Below, piece by piece: positions 34,522 through 43,347 of a stretch of 64,000 nucleotides of DNA. Within the stretch, counting starts at the first letter, position 1; each line of letters opens with the position of its first letter. The stretch comes from an uncultured Alphaproteobacteria bacterium (lineage in GTDB: Bacteria > Pseudomonadota > Alphaproteobacteria > HIMB59), in the NCBI GenBank assembly GCA_902521485.1, contig CABYRQ010000001.1, forward strand, positions 248,001 through 312,000. The letters run 5' to 3'. The translations under genes and the position numbers were made by a program. Below the pieces are notes generated by a model. The model searched no databases and was not told the origin of the DNA. It saw only the letters and a list, made by a program, of their open reading frames with translations.

Positions 34522-35811
34522 ATGAGTGAACCTTCAATCATAAAACCTGAAGATATAAATCCAAATTACGATTGGCATAGAAGAGTGCCTTCTCATGGAA
34601 GGACAAATGTAGATTATGAAGAGAGAATTAATTTTCCTAGACTTCACAAATATCGACTAGGAAGAGCCAGAGAAGCTCTAAAAAATTCAAAAGCCGGTTC
34701 ACTCCTTTGTTTTGATAACAACAACATCCGATATCTCACAAGCACAGTTATTGGAGAGTGGTCAAGAGACAAAATATGTAGATATTCTCTATTAGCTCAA
34801 GATCATGATCCCGTGCTGTGGGATTTCGGTTCAGCGGCTAAACATCACCAATTATTTTCGCCTTGGCTTCCAAAAGAAAATTGGAAGGCAGGAATGGTAG
34901 GCCTGAGGGGTACGGTGCATCCTGATGCAGGATTAATGAAAAATGCCGCAAAAGAAATAAAGTCAATGTTAAATGAAAAGGGACTGGCAAATGAACCTGT
35001 AGGTGTGGATCTTGTTGAGCCAGCAATGATGTTTGCTCTTCAAGCAGAGGGTTTAGAGATAATTGACGGACAGCAAATTCTTCTTGAAGCCAGGGAAATA
35101 AAATCAAGAGATGAGCTAATGTTATTAAACCAGGCTGCATCGATGGTTGATGCAACTTATCATCAAATTTATGAGACTATGAAGCCAGGCGTTAGTGAAG
35201 CTCAAATAGTTGCTAATGCAAATAAGCTTTTATACGAACTTGGTTCGGATGATGTCGAGGCAATAAATGCCATTTCAGGTGAAAGATGTAATCCGCATCC
35301 ACATAATTTTACAGATAGAATTTTTAGACCTGGTGATCAAGCTTTCTTTGACATACTTCAATCTTATATGGGCTACAGGACCTGTTATTATAGAACCTTC
35401 AATATTGGAAGAGCATCAGACTCTCAAAATGATGCCTACAAGCAGTGTCGAGAGTGGCTAGACAAAGCCATTGAACTTGTAAAACCTGGAGTATCTACAG
35501 ATAAAATTGCATCAGTATGGCCGAAGGCTGAGGAATTTGGTTTTGCAAATGAAATGTCAGCATTCGCATTACAGTTTGGACATGGTTTAGGTTTGGCAAT
35601 TCATGAAAGACCAATAATCAGTAGATTGGTTTCAATGGACTCACCTGATGAAATTAAAGAAGGAATGGTTTTTGCTCTTGAAACCTATTGTCCTGCAAAA
35701 GATGGTTATTCTGCTGCGCGAATTGAAGAAGAATTGATTGTTACAGATAAAGGATGCCAAGTAATTTCCTTGTTCCCTGCTGAAGATCTACCTATTGCTA
35801 ATAAATATTAA
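34522..35811 (+). CDS. M24 (creatinase/aminopeptidase P-like) family protein with an altered metal site
   Basis: A 429-residue protein with an N-terminal creatinase-type domain (about 35-190) and a C-terminal pita-bread domain (about 195-425). Aligned by eye to the M24 ligand pattern, Asp277 (FFDILQ), His354 (FGHGLG), Glu387 (ALETY) and Glu402 (RIEEEL) are kept. The second metal Asp, normally in a HSDITRT-like segment, is Cys288 (RTCYYRT). A normal dinuclear peptidase site is therefore unlikely. M24 members also include creatinase and the DMSP lyase DddP, so a non-peptidase reaction is plausible. It lies between an SDR and a TPP enzyme in the inositol operon and overlaps the E1 alpha gene by one base. 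Confidence 0.7.
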   Translation: MSEPSIIKPEDINPNYDWHRRVPSHGRTNVDYEERINFPRLHKYRLGRAREALKNSKAGSLLCFDNNNIRYLTSTVIGEWSRDKICRYSLLAQDHDPVLWDFGSAAKHHQLFSPWLPKENWKAGMVGLRGTVHPDAGLMKNAAKEIKSMLNEKGLANEPVGVDLVEPAMMFALQAEGLEIIDGQQILLEAREIKSRDELMLLNQAASMVDATYHQIYETMKPGVSEAQIVANANKLLYELGSDDVEAINAISGERCNPHPHNFTDRIFRPGDQAFFDILQSYMGYRTCYYRTFNIGRASDSQNDAYKQCREWLDKAIELVKPGVSTDKIASVWPKAEEFGFANEMSAFALQFGHGLGLAIHERPIISRLVSMDSPDEIKEGMVFALETYCPAKDGYSAARIEEELIVTDKGCQVISLFPAEDLPIANKY

Positions 35812-36815
35812 TGGTAGATAAATTAAATGACGATATAGGAGAAGAGAAAAGACTTCAATTATGGGAAATGATGCTGAAATTAAGGTTAGTCGAAAAAAAA
35901 GCATATGATCTTTTTCTTCAAAATCTTATCAAAGGTACTAGCCATTTAGCTCTGGGTCAGGAAGCTATTGCAGGTGCCTTTGGAGTCGCCTTGAAACAAG
36001 GCGATTATACATTTTGCACATACCGTGGGCACGCACATACACTCGCAAGAGGATCCTCAATCGAAGGAGTTTTAGGAGAATTAATGGGTAGACAGTGTGG
36101 CTTGATGAAAGGTAAAGGAGGATCCATGCATCTTACAGATGTAGATAAAGGAGTTATGGGTTCATATGCTATTATAGGTGCTCATTTAACTATTGCCAAT
36201 GGAACTGCTTTGGCGTCAAAATATAATAAAACAAATGAGGTAAGCGTTTGCTTTTTTGGAGACGGTACTACGAATATCGGAGCATTCCATGAGGCATTGA
36301 ACATGGCAAAAATATGGAATTTACCCATAGTGTTTGTTTGTGAAAATAATTTATATATGGAATATACACCAATTCATGAAGTTACTGCTGTTGAGCACCC
36401 AGCTGCTGATAGAGCGGGTGCATACGATTTAGATAAAATTATTGTGGACGGAAATGATGCTGATGAAATGCTTAGAACAGCAGAAAAAGCTATTGCAAAA
36501 GCGAGAGAGGGTAAAGGTCCAAGTTTAATTGAAGCCAAGACTTATCGACATAGTGGGCATTCAAGAGCTGACCCAGGTAAGTACAGACCTGATGAGGAAG
36601 TAAAAGATTGGATGGAAAACAAAGACCCAATAAAAAATTATAGAGCAAAGTTATTAGATTTTAATATCAATGAAAAAATAATTTCTGAAATTGAGGAGAA
36701 AATTAAAGATCAAGTTGAAAAAGCAACTGAAATTTCCATGGCTTCTCCAATTCCGGAAATTAAAGAAATATATACTGATGTATGGGCTAATGGAGGTTCT
36801 GAGTGGCACAATTAA
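35811..36815 (+). CDS. 2-oxoacid/acetoin dehydrogenase-type E1 alpha subunit (TPP-dependent)
   Basis: Alpha subunit of a TPP-dependent E1, 334 residues. The TPP/Mg motif is GDGTTNIGAFHEALNMA ending in CENN, and TYRGHAHTLARG and KGKGGSMHL are signatures shared by pyruvate and acetoin dehydrogenase E1 alpha. The phosphorylation-loop region reads YRHSGHSRADPGKYR. It overlaps the M24-like gene by one base and the beta subunit by 13. E1 alpha of acetoin dehydrogenases cleaves acyloins and 1,2-diones. In this operon, where iolD is not seen, a role on a keto-inositol-derived compound is possible but unproven. Confidence 0.85.
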   Translation: MVDKLNDDIGEEKRLQLWEMMLKLRLVEKKAYDLFLQNLIKGTSHLALGQEAIAGAFGVALKQGDYTFCTYRGHAHTLARGSSIEGVLGELMGRQCGLMKGKGGSMHLTDVDKGVMGSYAIIGAHLTIANGTALASKYNKTNEVSVCFFGDGTTNIGAFHEALNMAKIWNLPIVFVCENNLYMEYTPIHEVTAVEHPAADRAGAYDLDKIIVDGNDADEMLRTAEKAIAKAREGKGPSLIEAKTYRHSGHSRADPGKYRPDEEVKDWMENKDPIKNYRAKLLDFNINEKIISEIEEKIKDQVEKATEISMASPIPEIKEIYTDVWANGGSEWHN

Positions 36816-37786
36816 CATACAGAGCAAGTGTTTCACTCGCTATAGCTCAATCCATGAGAAAAGATCAAAAAGTCTTTTTTATTGGTGAAGACGTAGGTGC
36901 TGCGGGCGGAGTATTTAAAGCGACGGTTGGTCTTTTAGAGGAGTTTGGAAAAGAGAGAGTCATGGATGCACCAATTTCAGAACAGGCGATTTTAGGTGCA
37001 GCTATGGGCGCAGCAATGACAGGCTTAAGACCAATAGCAGAAATAATGTTTTCAGATTTTTTAGCTGTTTGTTGGGATATTGTCGCAAATCAAATTGCTA
37101 AAACTAGATATATGTCAGATGGCCAAATCAACATTCCATTAGTCATTAGGACTGCAAATGGCGGAGGATCAAAATTTGGTGCACAACATTCTCAAAGTTT
37201 AGAGAATTGGTCTATGATGATACCAGGTTTAAAAGTAGTTGCACCAAGCTGCCCTAGTGATGTGTTGGGTTTGATGGATAGCGCTGTAAAGGACCCTGAT
37301 CCCGTTATATTTTATGAACATAAATCACTTTATGCATTTAAAGAAGAAATTGAACAAACTGATATATCCATTCCTATCGGGGAAGCTAATACGCTTCACG
37401 AGGGAAAAGATATTACTATTATTGGTTTAGCTTTAATGGCACAAAGAGCAAAAGAGGCTGCATTAATTTTGAAAGACAAACATGATATTAATGCAAAGGT
37501 AATCGATCTGAGATCTCTGGTGCCCCTAGATTTACAAACAATAAAAAAATCTGTAATCGAGACTGGTCATGTCTTGACAGTAGAAGAAAATCCAAGACTT
37601 TGTGGATGGGGAGCGGAAATATCATCTTTAATCTCAGAACATTGTTTTAAAAATTTAAAAGGTCCTGTCACTAGAGTAACTACACCACATGTACCATTAC
37701 CAAGTGCCGACATACTCGAAGATAATACAATTCCATCAGTGGAACTTATTGTAAATGAGGTTATAAAAAAACTAAAAGGAGAATAA
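36803..37786 (+). CDS. 2-oxoacid/acetoin dehydrogenase-type E1 beta subunit
   Basis: Beta subunit of the same E1, 327 residues. The conserved Glu of IGEDVGAAGGVFKAT, the RVMDAPISEQAILGAAMGAA segment and ADILEDNTIPSVELI at the C-terminus are typical. The domains are the pyrimidine-binding half and the transketolase C-terminal half. It starts 13 bases inside the alpha gene and ends two bases before the lipoyl-domain gene. Alpha and beta should form an alpha2-beta2 heterotetramer. No E2 catalytic or E3 gene is visible in the window, so reducing equivalents must be handled elsewhere or the complex is atypical. Confidence 0.87.
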   Translation: MAQLTYRASVSLAIAQSMRKDQKVFFIGEDVGAAGGVFKATVGLLEEFGKERVMDAPISEQAILGAAMGAAMTGLRPIAEIMFSDFLAVCWDIVANQIAKTRYMSDGQINIPLVIRTANGGGSKFGAQHSQSLENWSMMIPGLKVVAPSCPSDVLGLMDSAVKDPDPVIFYEHKSLYAFKEEIEQTDISIPIGEANTLHEGKDITIIGLALMAQRAKEAALILKDKHDINAKVIDLRSLVPLDLQTIKKSVIETGHVLTVEENPRLCGWGAEISSLISEHCFKNLKGPVTRVTTPHVPLPSADILEDNTIPSVELIVNEVIKKLKGE

Positions 37787-37788
37787 TT

Positions 37789-38016
37789 ATGGAAATAATA
37801 ATGCCATCCCTTGGAGAAACTGTTGACGAGGGAAAAGTAGTAAAGTGGCTTAAAAAAGTTGGAGATGAAATTAAAGAGGGAGATATCCTTTGCGAAGTTG
37901 AGACTGATAAGACAGCTGCTGAGATACCTTCAACAGTTAATGGAAAATTAACACAGATAATTGCACAAGAAGGAGATACGATCCCTGTAGGTGGTAAAAT
38001 TGCCACTGTAGAATAA
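37789..38016 (+). CDS. Stand-alone lipoyl-domain protein
   Basis: A 75-residue protein that is one lipoyl domain and nothing else. It starts MEIIMPSLGETVDEGKVVKW and carries the attachment lysine in VETDKTAAEIPS. There is no peripheral-subunit-binding or acyltransferase domain, unlike normal E2 subunits of about 400 residues. A stop codon ends it cleanly (GGKIATVE), and the next ATG 25 bp later belongs to an aldehyde dehydrogenase, so it is not a frameshifted E2. AAAGGAGAA precedes the ATG. It probably accepts an acyl group from the adjacent E1, acting as a free carrier. Confidence 0.85.
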   Translation: MEIIMPSLGETVDEGKVVKWLKKVGDEIKEGDILCEVETDKTAAEIPSTVNGKLTQIIAQEGDTIPVGGKIATVE

Positions 38017-38040
38017 GAATTAAAACTGTTATAAATATTT

Positions 38041-39498
38041 ATGGAAATTAAAGACTCAAAATTTTATAGAGATAAGTGCTTCATTAACGGTGAATGGGTT
38101 AATGCCGACTCAGGTGAGACAATATCTGTTAACAATCCAGCTAACTTGAAAGAGATCGGCACAGTACCTAAGTGCGGAACATCTGAAACTAGAAATGCTA
38201 TAGAAGCTGCAAATAATGCTTGGCCTGAATGGAGGGCAAAATCTGCACGTCAAAGATCAGAAATACTCAGAAAATGGTTTGATTTAATGATTGAAAATAA
38301 AGAGGAATTAGCTCAAATCATGACAGTTGAACAAGGAAAACCAATAAATGAGTCACGTGGAGAAATAGGCTATGGAGCCTCTTTTGTAGAATGGTTCTCA
38401 GAAGAAGCCAAGAGGGTTTATGGAGATACAATTCCAGATCCCATGACCGATCGAAGAATTGTTGTTTTGAAGCAACCAGTTGGTGTAGTGGCATCCATTA
38501 CACCATGGAATTTTCCAAATGCTATGATTACAAGAAAATGTGCACCAGCTTTAGCTGTTGGGTGCCCAGTTGTAATTAAACCAGCAAGTCAAACTCCTTA
38601 TTCTGCACTTGCACTAGCTGTTTTGGCTGAGGAGGCAGGCTTTCCAAAAGGTACTTTAAATGTAATTACAGGAAAGGCCTCTGAAATCGGAGAGGAATTA
38701 GCCACAAACCCAATTGTTAGAAAATTATCTTTTACAGGTTCAACAGAAATTGGAAAAATACTTTTACAGAAATGCTCTGGAACTGTAAAGAAAGTCTCAA
38801 TGGAACTTGGTGGTCACGCACCCTTCATTGTATTTAATGATGCAAATATTGATGATGCAGTTGCCGGTGCAATCCAAAGCAAATTTAGAAATACTGGACA
38901 AACTTGTGTTTGTGCAAATAGAATTTATGTCCAAGAAAAAGTTCATGATGAGTTCTGTTCAAAATTTGTTGATGCTGTTTCTAAAATAAAAGTAGGAGAT
39001 GGTTTAAATGAGGAAAATGCCTCTGGACCCATGATTGATGAGCATTCTTTAAGTAAAGTAGAGGAGCACGTCCAAGATGCATTACAATATGGGGCAAAAG
39101 TTGCAATTGGTGGATCTAAGCATTCTTTGGGAATGAACTTTTATCAGCCTACAATCCTAACTGAAGTCGCACCAGAAGCGAAAATTACAACTGAAGAAAC
39201 ATTTGGACCAGTGGCTCCAATTTACAAATTTAAAGATGAAAGAGAAGTAATCAAACTTGCAAATAACTCACCATATGGACTTGCATCCTATTTTTATTCC
39301 AGAGATATCGGAAGAATATGGAGAGTTGCTGAGGCACTTGAATACGGTATGGTTGGAGTCAATACTGGATTAACTTCAAAAGCAGAGGCACCATTTGGAG
39401 GAATAAAAGAGTCTGGTCTTGGCAGAGAAGGCTCAAAGTATGGAATTGATGATTTTATTGAAATAAAATACATCAATATGTGCGGCCTAGATAAATAA
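38041..39498 (+). CDS. NAD(P)-dependent aldehyde dehydrogenase, succinate-semialdehyde dehydrogenase-like
   Basis: Aldehyde dehydrogenase of 485 residues. Visible motifs are TPWNFPNAMITRKCAPAL, the cofactor loop FTGSTEIGK, the catalytic Glu in SMELGGHAPF and the catalytic Cys in NTGQTCVCANR. FVEWFSEEAKRVYGDTIP is characteristic of the GabD/SSADH group, not of methylmalonate-semialdehyde dehydrogenase (IolA). In the inositol operon it may oxidise malonate semialdehyde or another aldehyde to an acid, which would replace IolA; this is inference. A TATAAA box 5 nt before the ATG hints at an internal leaderless promoter. Confidence 0.85.
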   Translation: MEIKDSKFYRDKCFINGEWVNADSGETISVNNPANLKEIGTVPKCGTSETRNAIEAANNAWPEWRAKSARQRSEILRKWFDLMIENKEELAQIMTVEQGKPINESRGEIGYGASFVEWFSEEAKRVYGDTIPDPMTDRRIVVLKQPVGVVASITPWNFPNAMITRKCAPALAVGCPVVIKPASQTPYSALALAVLAEEAGFPKGTLNVITGKASEIGEELATNPIVRKLSFTGSTEIGKILLQKCSGTVKKVSMELGGHAPFIVFNDANIDDAVAGAIQSKFRNTGQTCVCANRIYVQEKVHDEFCSKFVDAVSKIKVGDGLNEENASGPMIDEHSLSKVEEHVQDALQYGAKVAIGGSKHSLGMNFYQPTILTEVAPEAKITTEETFGPVAPIYKFKDEREVIKLANNSPYGLASYFYSRDIGRIWRVAEALEYGMVGVNTGLTSKAEAPFGGIKESGLGREGSKYGIDDFIEIKYINMCGLDK

Positions 39499-39507
39499 TT
39501 CATATTT

Positions 39508-40665
39508 ATGAACAAAGTCTTTAATGTTGGCTTAATAGGATGTGGTCATATTTCTGAAACATATTTTAGAGGACATGATTATTTTAATAATTTTCGCATA
39601 ATTAAATGTGCTGATATTAATCATGAAAATTCTAAAAAATGTGCCGAAACTTATAATATAAACTCTTGTTCCGTTGATGAAATATTAAATGATATTGAAG
39701 TCGATATTATTTTAAATTTAACTATTCCAAAGGCTCATTACGAGGTAGCAAAAAATTCGCTGGAGAGCGGTAAACATGTTTATAGTGAGAAACCAATGGC
39801 TGTAAATTTTTTAGATGGTGAAAATCTCTTAAAATTATCTAAAAGTAAAAACTTATACATTGGCAATGCTCCTGATACTTTTTTAGGTGGTGGAATTCAA
39901 AAATCTATTGAATTAATAAACGATAATAAAATTGGAAATGTTCGGCTTGGAAATGCTATTTTTGCTTATCCAGGAGTTCAATCTTATCATCCCAATCCTG
40001 AACCGTGGTTTGCAAATAATGAAGGTGGCCCAGTTATAGATATGGGACCATACTATTTAACAGCTTTAGTAAATTTACTTGGCCCTGCTAAAAGTGTTCA
40101 TGGTATTTCTACCAAAGTTTTCGATAAAAGAGTGATAGGCATAGGTCCAAAAAAAGATCAGGAGTTTGATGTGGAATGTCAAACTAGCTATTTAGTTAAT
40201 TTAGAATTTCATAATGGGGCTCTAATTCAAATAACTTTATCGTTTGATGTTGTAGCTCACCAACGTAATCACATAGAGCTTTACGGCGATAAAGGTTCTA
40301 TGATTGTGCCTGATCCAAATATGTTTGGAGGCTCAGTATACACAAGTACTGATGATAGTGGTGTTTGGCAAGAGCACAAAACTGATGATATGCCCCTTGG
40401 TAAAATTAATATTACATCTCATAGCGGTAGGGCTAATGAGTCGCCAACTAATGCGAACTACCGTGGTGTCGGATTAGCTGAAATGGCATACTGTATTGAT
40501 AATGAACTTGAACACAGATGTAGCGGAGAATTATCGTTACACGTTTTGGATATTATTCAATCAACAATGAAAGCAGCAGACACCAAAACACCCCAAGAGA
40601 TAAAGACTACTTTTAAGAAGGCAGATTATTTTTCACTAGAGGAAATACAAAAAATTCTTAAGTAA
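39508..40665 (+). CDS. Gfo/Idh/MocA-family oxidoreductase
   Basis: NAD(P)-dependent oxidoreductase of 385 residues. It has the Rossmann start VGLIGCGHISETYFRG, the catalytic Lys strand HVYSEKPMAV and the helix GGPVIDMGPYYLTALVNLLG, where Asp/Tyr replace the IolG His pattern. It is longer than IolG and belongs to a different branch, likely for another inositol isomer (for example scyllo) or a derived sugar. It lies between the aldehyde dehydrogenase and iolC with 9- and 34-bp gaps, so it is part of the same operon. The exact substrate cannot be read from sequence. Confidence 0.8.
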   Translation: MNKVFNVGLIGCGHISETYFRGHDYFNNFRIIKCADINHENSKKCAETYNINSCSVDEILNDIEVDIILNLTIPKAHYEVAKNSLESGKHVYSEKPMAVNFLDGENLLKLSKSKNLYIGNAPDTFLGGGIQKSIELINDNKIGNVRLGNAIFAYPGVQSYHPNPEPWFANNEGGPVIDMGPYYLTALVNLLGPAKSVHGISTKVFDKRVIGIGPKKDQEFDVECQTSYLVNLEFHNGALIQITLSFDVVAHQRNHIELYGDKGSMIVPDPNMFGGSVYTSTDDSGVWQEHKTDDMPLGKINITSHSGRANESPTNANYRGVGLAEMAYCIDNELEHRCSGELSLHVLDIIQSTMKAADTKTPQEIKTTFKKADYFSLEEIQKILK

Positions 40666-40699
40666 TTACAATAATTCCTCTAGACTTAATTTTCATTAA

Positions 40700-41662
40700 A
40701 TGAAATTTGATAATACAAAAAAAATTCTTGTAATAGGGAGAGCAGGATTAGATATTTATCCAGAGCCACCCGGTACAAAAATCTCCGATGTAAATAACTT
40801 TTCTTCTCATTTAGGGGGCTCGGCGGCAAATACTTGTGTTGCTCTATCGAACTTGGGTGTCAGCACTGATTTACTTACTTGTATATCTGACGATGCAATC
40901 GGAGAATACATAATTAACAAACTTAATGAATTCAAAGTTGGTGTAGTACACTGCAGAAAAGTCAATAAATCATTTCAAACACAAATAGCTGTTGTTGAAA
41001 CTATTTTAAACAATAACCAATCTATTCTTTACAGAAGTAATCCTTGTGATCTGCAACTTAATAAGGAGGATATTAATAAAATTAATTTCAATAATTACTC
41101 TGCTGTATTTATCTCTGGAACTGCGCTTTCTGGAGAACCTTCAAGGAATGCTGTTTTTGTTGCCTCAAAACTAACTTCAGATCTCAAGATACCATTAATA
41201 ATCGACCTTGATTATCGGCCTTACAACTGGGAGTCTGATACAATCAAATCTGATGTTTACAAGGAAATTATGAATGAAATGGATATTATCATTGGAAACG
41301 ATTTAGAATTTAATGTGGCTGATAATTCAACAAATGGACTTGAATTAGCAAAAGTGTATATTAAAAAAAAACCATCAGTGATTATCTATAAAATGGGCGA
41401 AGAGGGATCCAAAGTATTTACTAAAGAAAATGAGAGCCAATACGGGACATTTAATGTCGAAGCTATTAAACCTACCGGTGCAGGCGACGCATTCAATGGA
41501 GGTTTTATAAGTTCCCTATACAATGGCCTTAGTTTAGAGGATGCAGTAATTCGGGGTTCCGCAAATGCTGCAATAGTTGTAACAAGAGTAGGATGTTCCT
41601 CAGCTATGCCCAATAATCAGGAATTAGAAAAATTTATTAACCAAAATCAAAAGGAGTTATAG
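40700..41662 (+). CDS. iolC: 5-dehydro-2-deoxygluconokinase
   Basis: PfkB-family kinase of 320 residues that phosphorylates 5-dehydro-2-deoxy-D-gluconate in inositol catabolism. Motifs are the early GRAGLDIYPEPPGT typical of IolC, LGGSAANTCVALSNLGV, IDLDYRPYNWES, and the catalytic PTGAGDAFNGGF. It is directly followed by iolB (stop and start adjacent) and iolJ, which settles the function. The AAGGAG ahead of iolB lies within its last codons. Confidence 0.9.
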   Translation: MKFDNTKKILVIGRAGLDIYPEPPGTKISDVNNFSSHLGGSAANTCVALSNLGVSTDLLTCISDDAIGEYIINKLNEFKVGVVHCRKVNKSFQTQIAVVETILNNNQSILYRSNPCDLQLNKEDINKINFNNYSAVFISGTALSGEPSRNAVFVASKLTSDLKIPLIIDLDYRPYNWESDTIKSDVYKEIMNEMDIIIGNDLEFNVADNSTNGLELAKVYIKKKPSVIIYKMGEEGSKVFTKENESQYGTFNVEAIKPTGAGDAFNGGFISSLYNGLSLEDAVIRGSANAAIVVTRVGCSSAMPNNQELEKFINQNQKEL

Positions 41663-42505
41663 ATGCACATCCCTTATTCAGATAATAAAAATCAAGCTTT
41701 ATTTGGAGAAACAAATAAAACAGTACCTTTAGTTTATTTTAATATTATCAATTTAAAAAAAGGTGAGTCCTATGAATACCAACTATCAAAACATGAAAGT
41801 AGCGTAGTTCCAGCAACAGGTATCGTCGAGATTACCGTGGAGGATAATAAGTTAGGACAGATTGGAAAAAGAACAACTGACGTATGGGATGGTGAACCCG
41901 AGGGTAGTTATATTCCTACAAATTCAAAATGTAAAATTACTTGTTTATCTGACTCCTCTGAGTGTTTCATAGCTGGTGGAATTTATGAAAAAAAATTAGA
42001 GCCATTTCTTGTTTTAAAAGAAGAACTAGATGTTGTTCAATACGGCTCAGACGATACTAAAACTCACAGAAAAATTAAACATATCTTAGGTGCGAAACAT
42101 CATGATCAAGTTGGTCGATTATTAGTAAATGAATTATATACTGTTGGCGCTGGAGGGTGGTCAGGCTTCCCTCCTCACAAACACGACACAGATGATCTCC
42201 CTCAAGAAACTCGTCATGATGAAGTTTATAATTATCGATTTAAACCAGGACATGGTTTTGGTGTTCAAATTATGCAATTAGAAGATGAAAAAGAGGGTCA
42301 CGGTTATCAACTTTTTAATGGCTCTACTATTGCAATTAATAAAGGATATCATCCATGTGTGGTTGCCCCAGGATATGAGATGTATTATTTTACAATCCTA
42401 GTAGGTCTTTCTCAAAGATCACTTATTCAATCTTTCCAAAAAACTCATGCTTACCAATTAGAAACAATCCCAGGTATTAAGGATATGATAGCAAAATATA
42501 AATGA
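41663..42505 (+). CDS. iolB: 5-deoxy-glucuronate isomerase
   Basis: Cupin-type isomerase of 280 residues that converts 5-deoxy-D-glucuronate to 5-dehydro-2-deoxy-D-gluconate. The metal site is seen in GGWSGFPPHKHDTDDLPQET, with two His and an acidic residue, plus the late KGYHPCVVAPGYEMYYF strand. Length fits IolB (about 270). It abuts iolC and overlaps iolJ by 4 bases (ATGA). Its presence implies that 5-deoxyglucuronate, the product of the IolD ring opening, is made in the cell even though iolD is not in this window. Confidence 0.9.
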   Translation: MHIPYSDNKNQALFGETNKTVPLVYFNIINLKKGESYEYQLSKHESSVVPATGIVEITVEDNKLGQIGKRTTDVWDGEPEGSYIPTNSKCKITCLSDSSECFIAGGIYEKKLEPFLVLKEELDVVQYGSDDTKTHRKIKHILGAKHHDQVGRLLVNELYTVGAGGWSGFPPHKHDTDDLPQETRHDEVYNYRFKPGHGFGVQIMQLEDEKEGHGYQLFNGSTIAINKGYHPCVVAPGYEMYYFTILVGLSQRSLIQSFQKTHAYQLETIPGIKDMIAKYK

Positions 42506-43332
42506 CGATAGCTAGCCTCTCAGAAGTTTTACAAGAAGCAAAAAAAAATAATTATGCCGTTGCAGGATTAGTAGTATTAGGTTGGGAAGATGCAAGATGT
42601 TATGCAGAAACAGCCGAAGAGCTCAAGGTACCTGTCATTCTTCAAGCAGGACCAGGTTGTAGAGCAAATACACCTTTACCAGTTTTAGGTAAAATGTTTA
42701 GATACTTGGCTGAGCAATCATCTAGTCCAATAGTTTGTCATTTAGATCATGGCTATACGAAAGAAGAGTGTTTACAGGCAATTGACAATGGATTCACATC
42801 TGTAATGTTTGATGGATCCAAGCTTTCACTTAATGAAAACGTTGATAAAACAAGTGAAATCGTTGAATTAGCTCATAAACAAAATATTTCCGTTGAGGGA
42901 GAAATTGGATTTGTTGGTTACAATGATGGTGCTAAGTCACAAAGCACAGATCCAGAGGAAGCGAAGACATTTGCTGAATTAACCAAATGTGATGCAATGG
43001 CCATCAGTGCAGGAAACGTACACTTACAGACAAATAAATCCTCTTCTATTGATATGCAAGTCATAAGGAAGATAGAAACCTTAACCGAAGTACCATTGGT
43101 GCTTCACGGAAGTAGCGGTATCGACGATACACTTAAAAGAACGATAGCAAATACAACGAATGTTTGTAAGTTTAATATCGGCACTGAACTTAGAAAAACT
43201 TTCGGCGATACTTTAAGAGAGGAAATTGCAAAAGATCCAAATACTTATGACCGTATTAAATTAATCAATTCAACTATTCCAAGATTAAAAGAAGTAACAA
43301 AAAAAGTTTTAGAGAATATTTCAAAAATTTAA
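42502..43332 (+). CDS. iolJ: Class II aldolase, 6-phospho-5-dehydro-2-deoxy-D-gluconate aldolase type
   Basis: Zinc-dependent aldolase of the fructose-bisphosphate aldolase class II family, 276 residues. Metal and catalytic residues are in VCHLDHGYTKEE, EGEIGFVG, MAISAGNVHL and VLHGSSGI; the phosphate-binding loop is NIGTELRKT. In the IolJ branch it splits the phosphorylated deoxy-ketogluconate to dihydroxyacetone phosphate and malonate semialdehyde. Position after iolC and iolB supports IolJ over FbaA. It lacks some regions of FbaA, as short GatY/IolJ-type proteins do. Confidence 0.85.
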   Translation: MTIASLSEVLQEAKKNNYAVAGLVVLGWEDARCYAETAEELKVPVILQAGPGCRANTPLPVLGKMFRYLAEQSSSPIVCHLDHGYTKEECLQAIDNGFTSVMFDGSKLSLNENVDKTSEIVELAHKQNISVEGEIGFVGYNDGAKSQSTDPEEAKTFAELTKCDAMAISAGNVHLQTNKSSSIDMQVIRKIETLTEVPLVLHGSSGIDDTLKRTIANTTNVCKFNIGTELRKTFGDTLREEIAKDPNTYDRIKLINSTIPRLKEVTKKVLENISKI

Positions 43333-43347
43333 TCGTTCATGATTAAA
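43328..43347 (+). promoter_or_regulatory. Small inverted repeat around the galM start
   Basis: A 7-bp inverted repeat (TTTAATC and GATTAAA, 6-base loop) spans the iolJ stop and the galM ATG. It could affect translational coupling. It is weak and AT-rich. Confidence 0.3.

Noticed and set aside
34838-35155. Minus-strand open frame of 105 codons opposite the M24-like gene
   Set aside because: Lies within a gene with clear domain motifs and has a His/Gln/Leu-biased sequence typical of antisense reading.
37789-38040. Lipoyl protein as a frameshifted E2 acyltransferase
   Set aside because: After its stop there is no trace of the E2 catalytic domain in any frame; the next gene is a complete aldehyde dehydrogenase.
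38041-39498. Aldehyde dehydrogenase as IolA (methylmalonate-semialdehyde dehydrogenase)
   Set aside because: Its signature segments, including the FVEWFSEEAKRVYGDTIP stretch, belong to the succinate-semialdehyde dehydrogenase group. A functional replacement is possible but the orthology is not.
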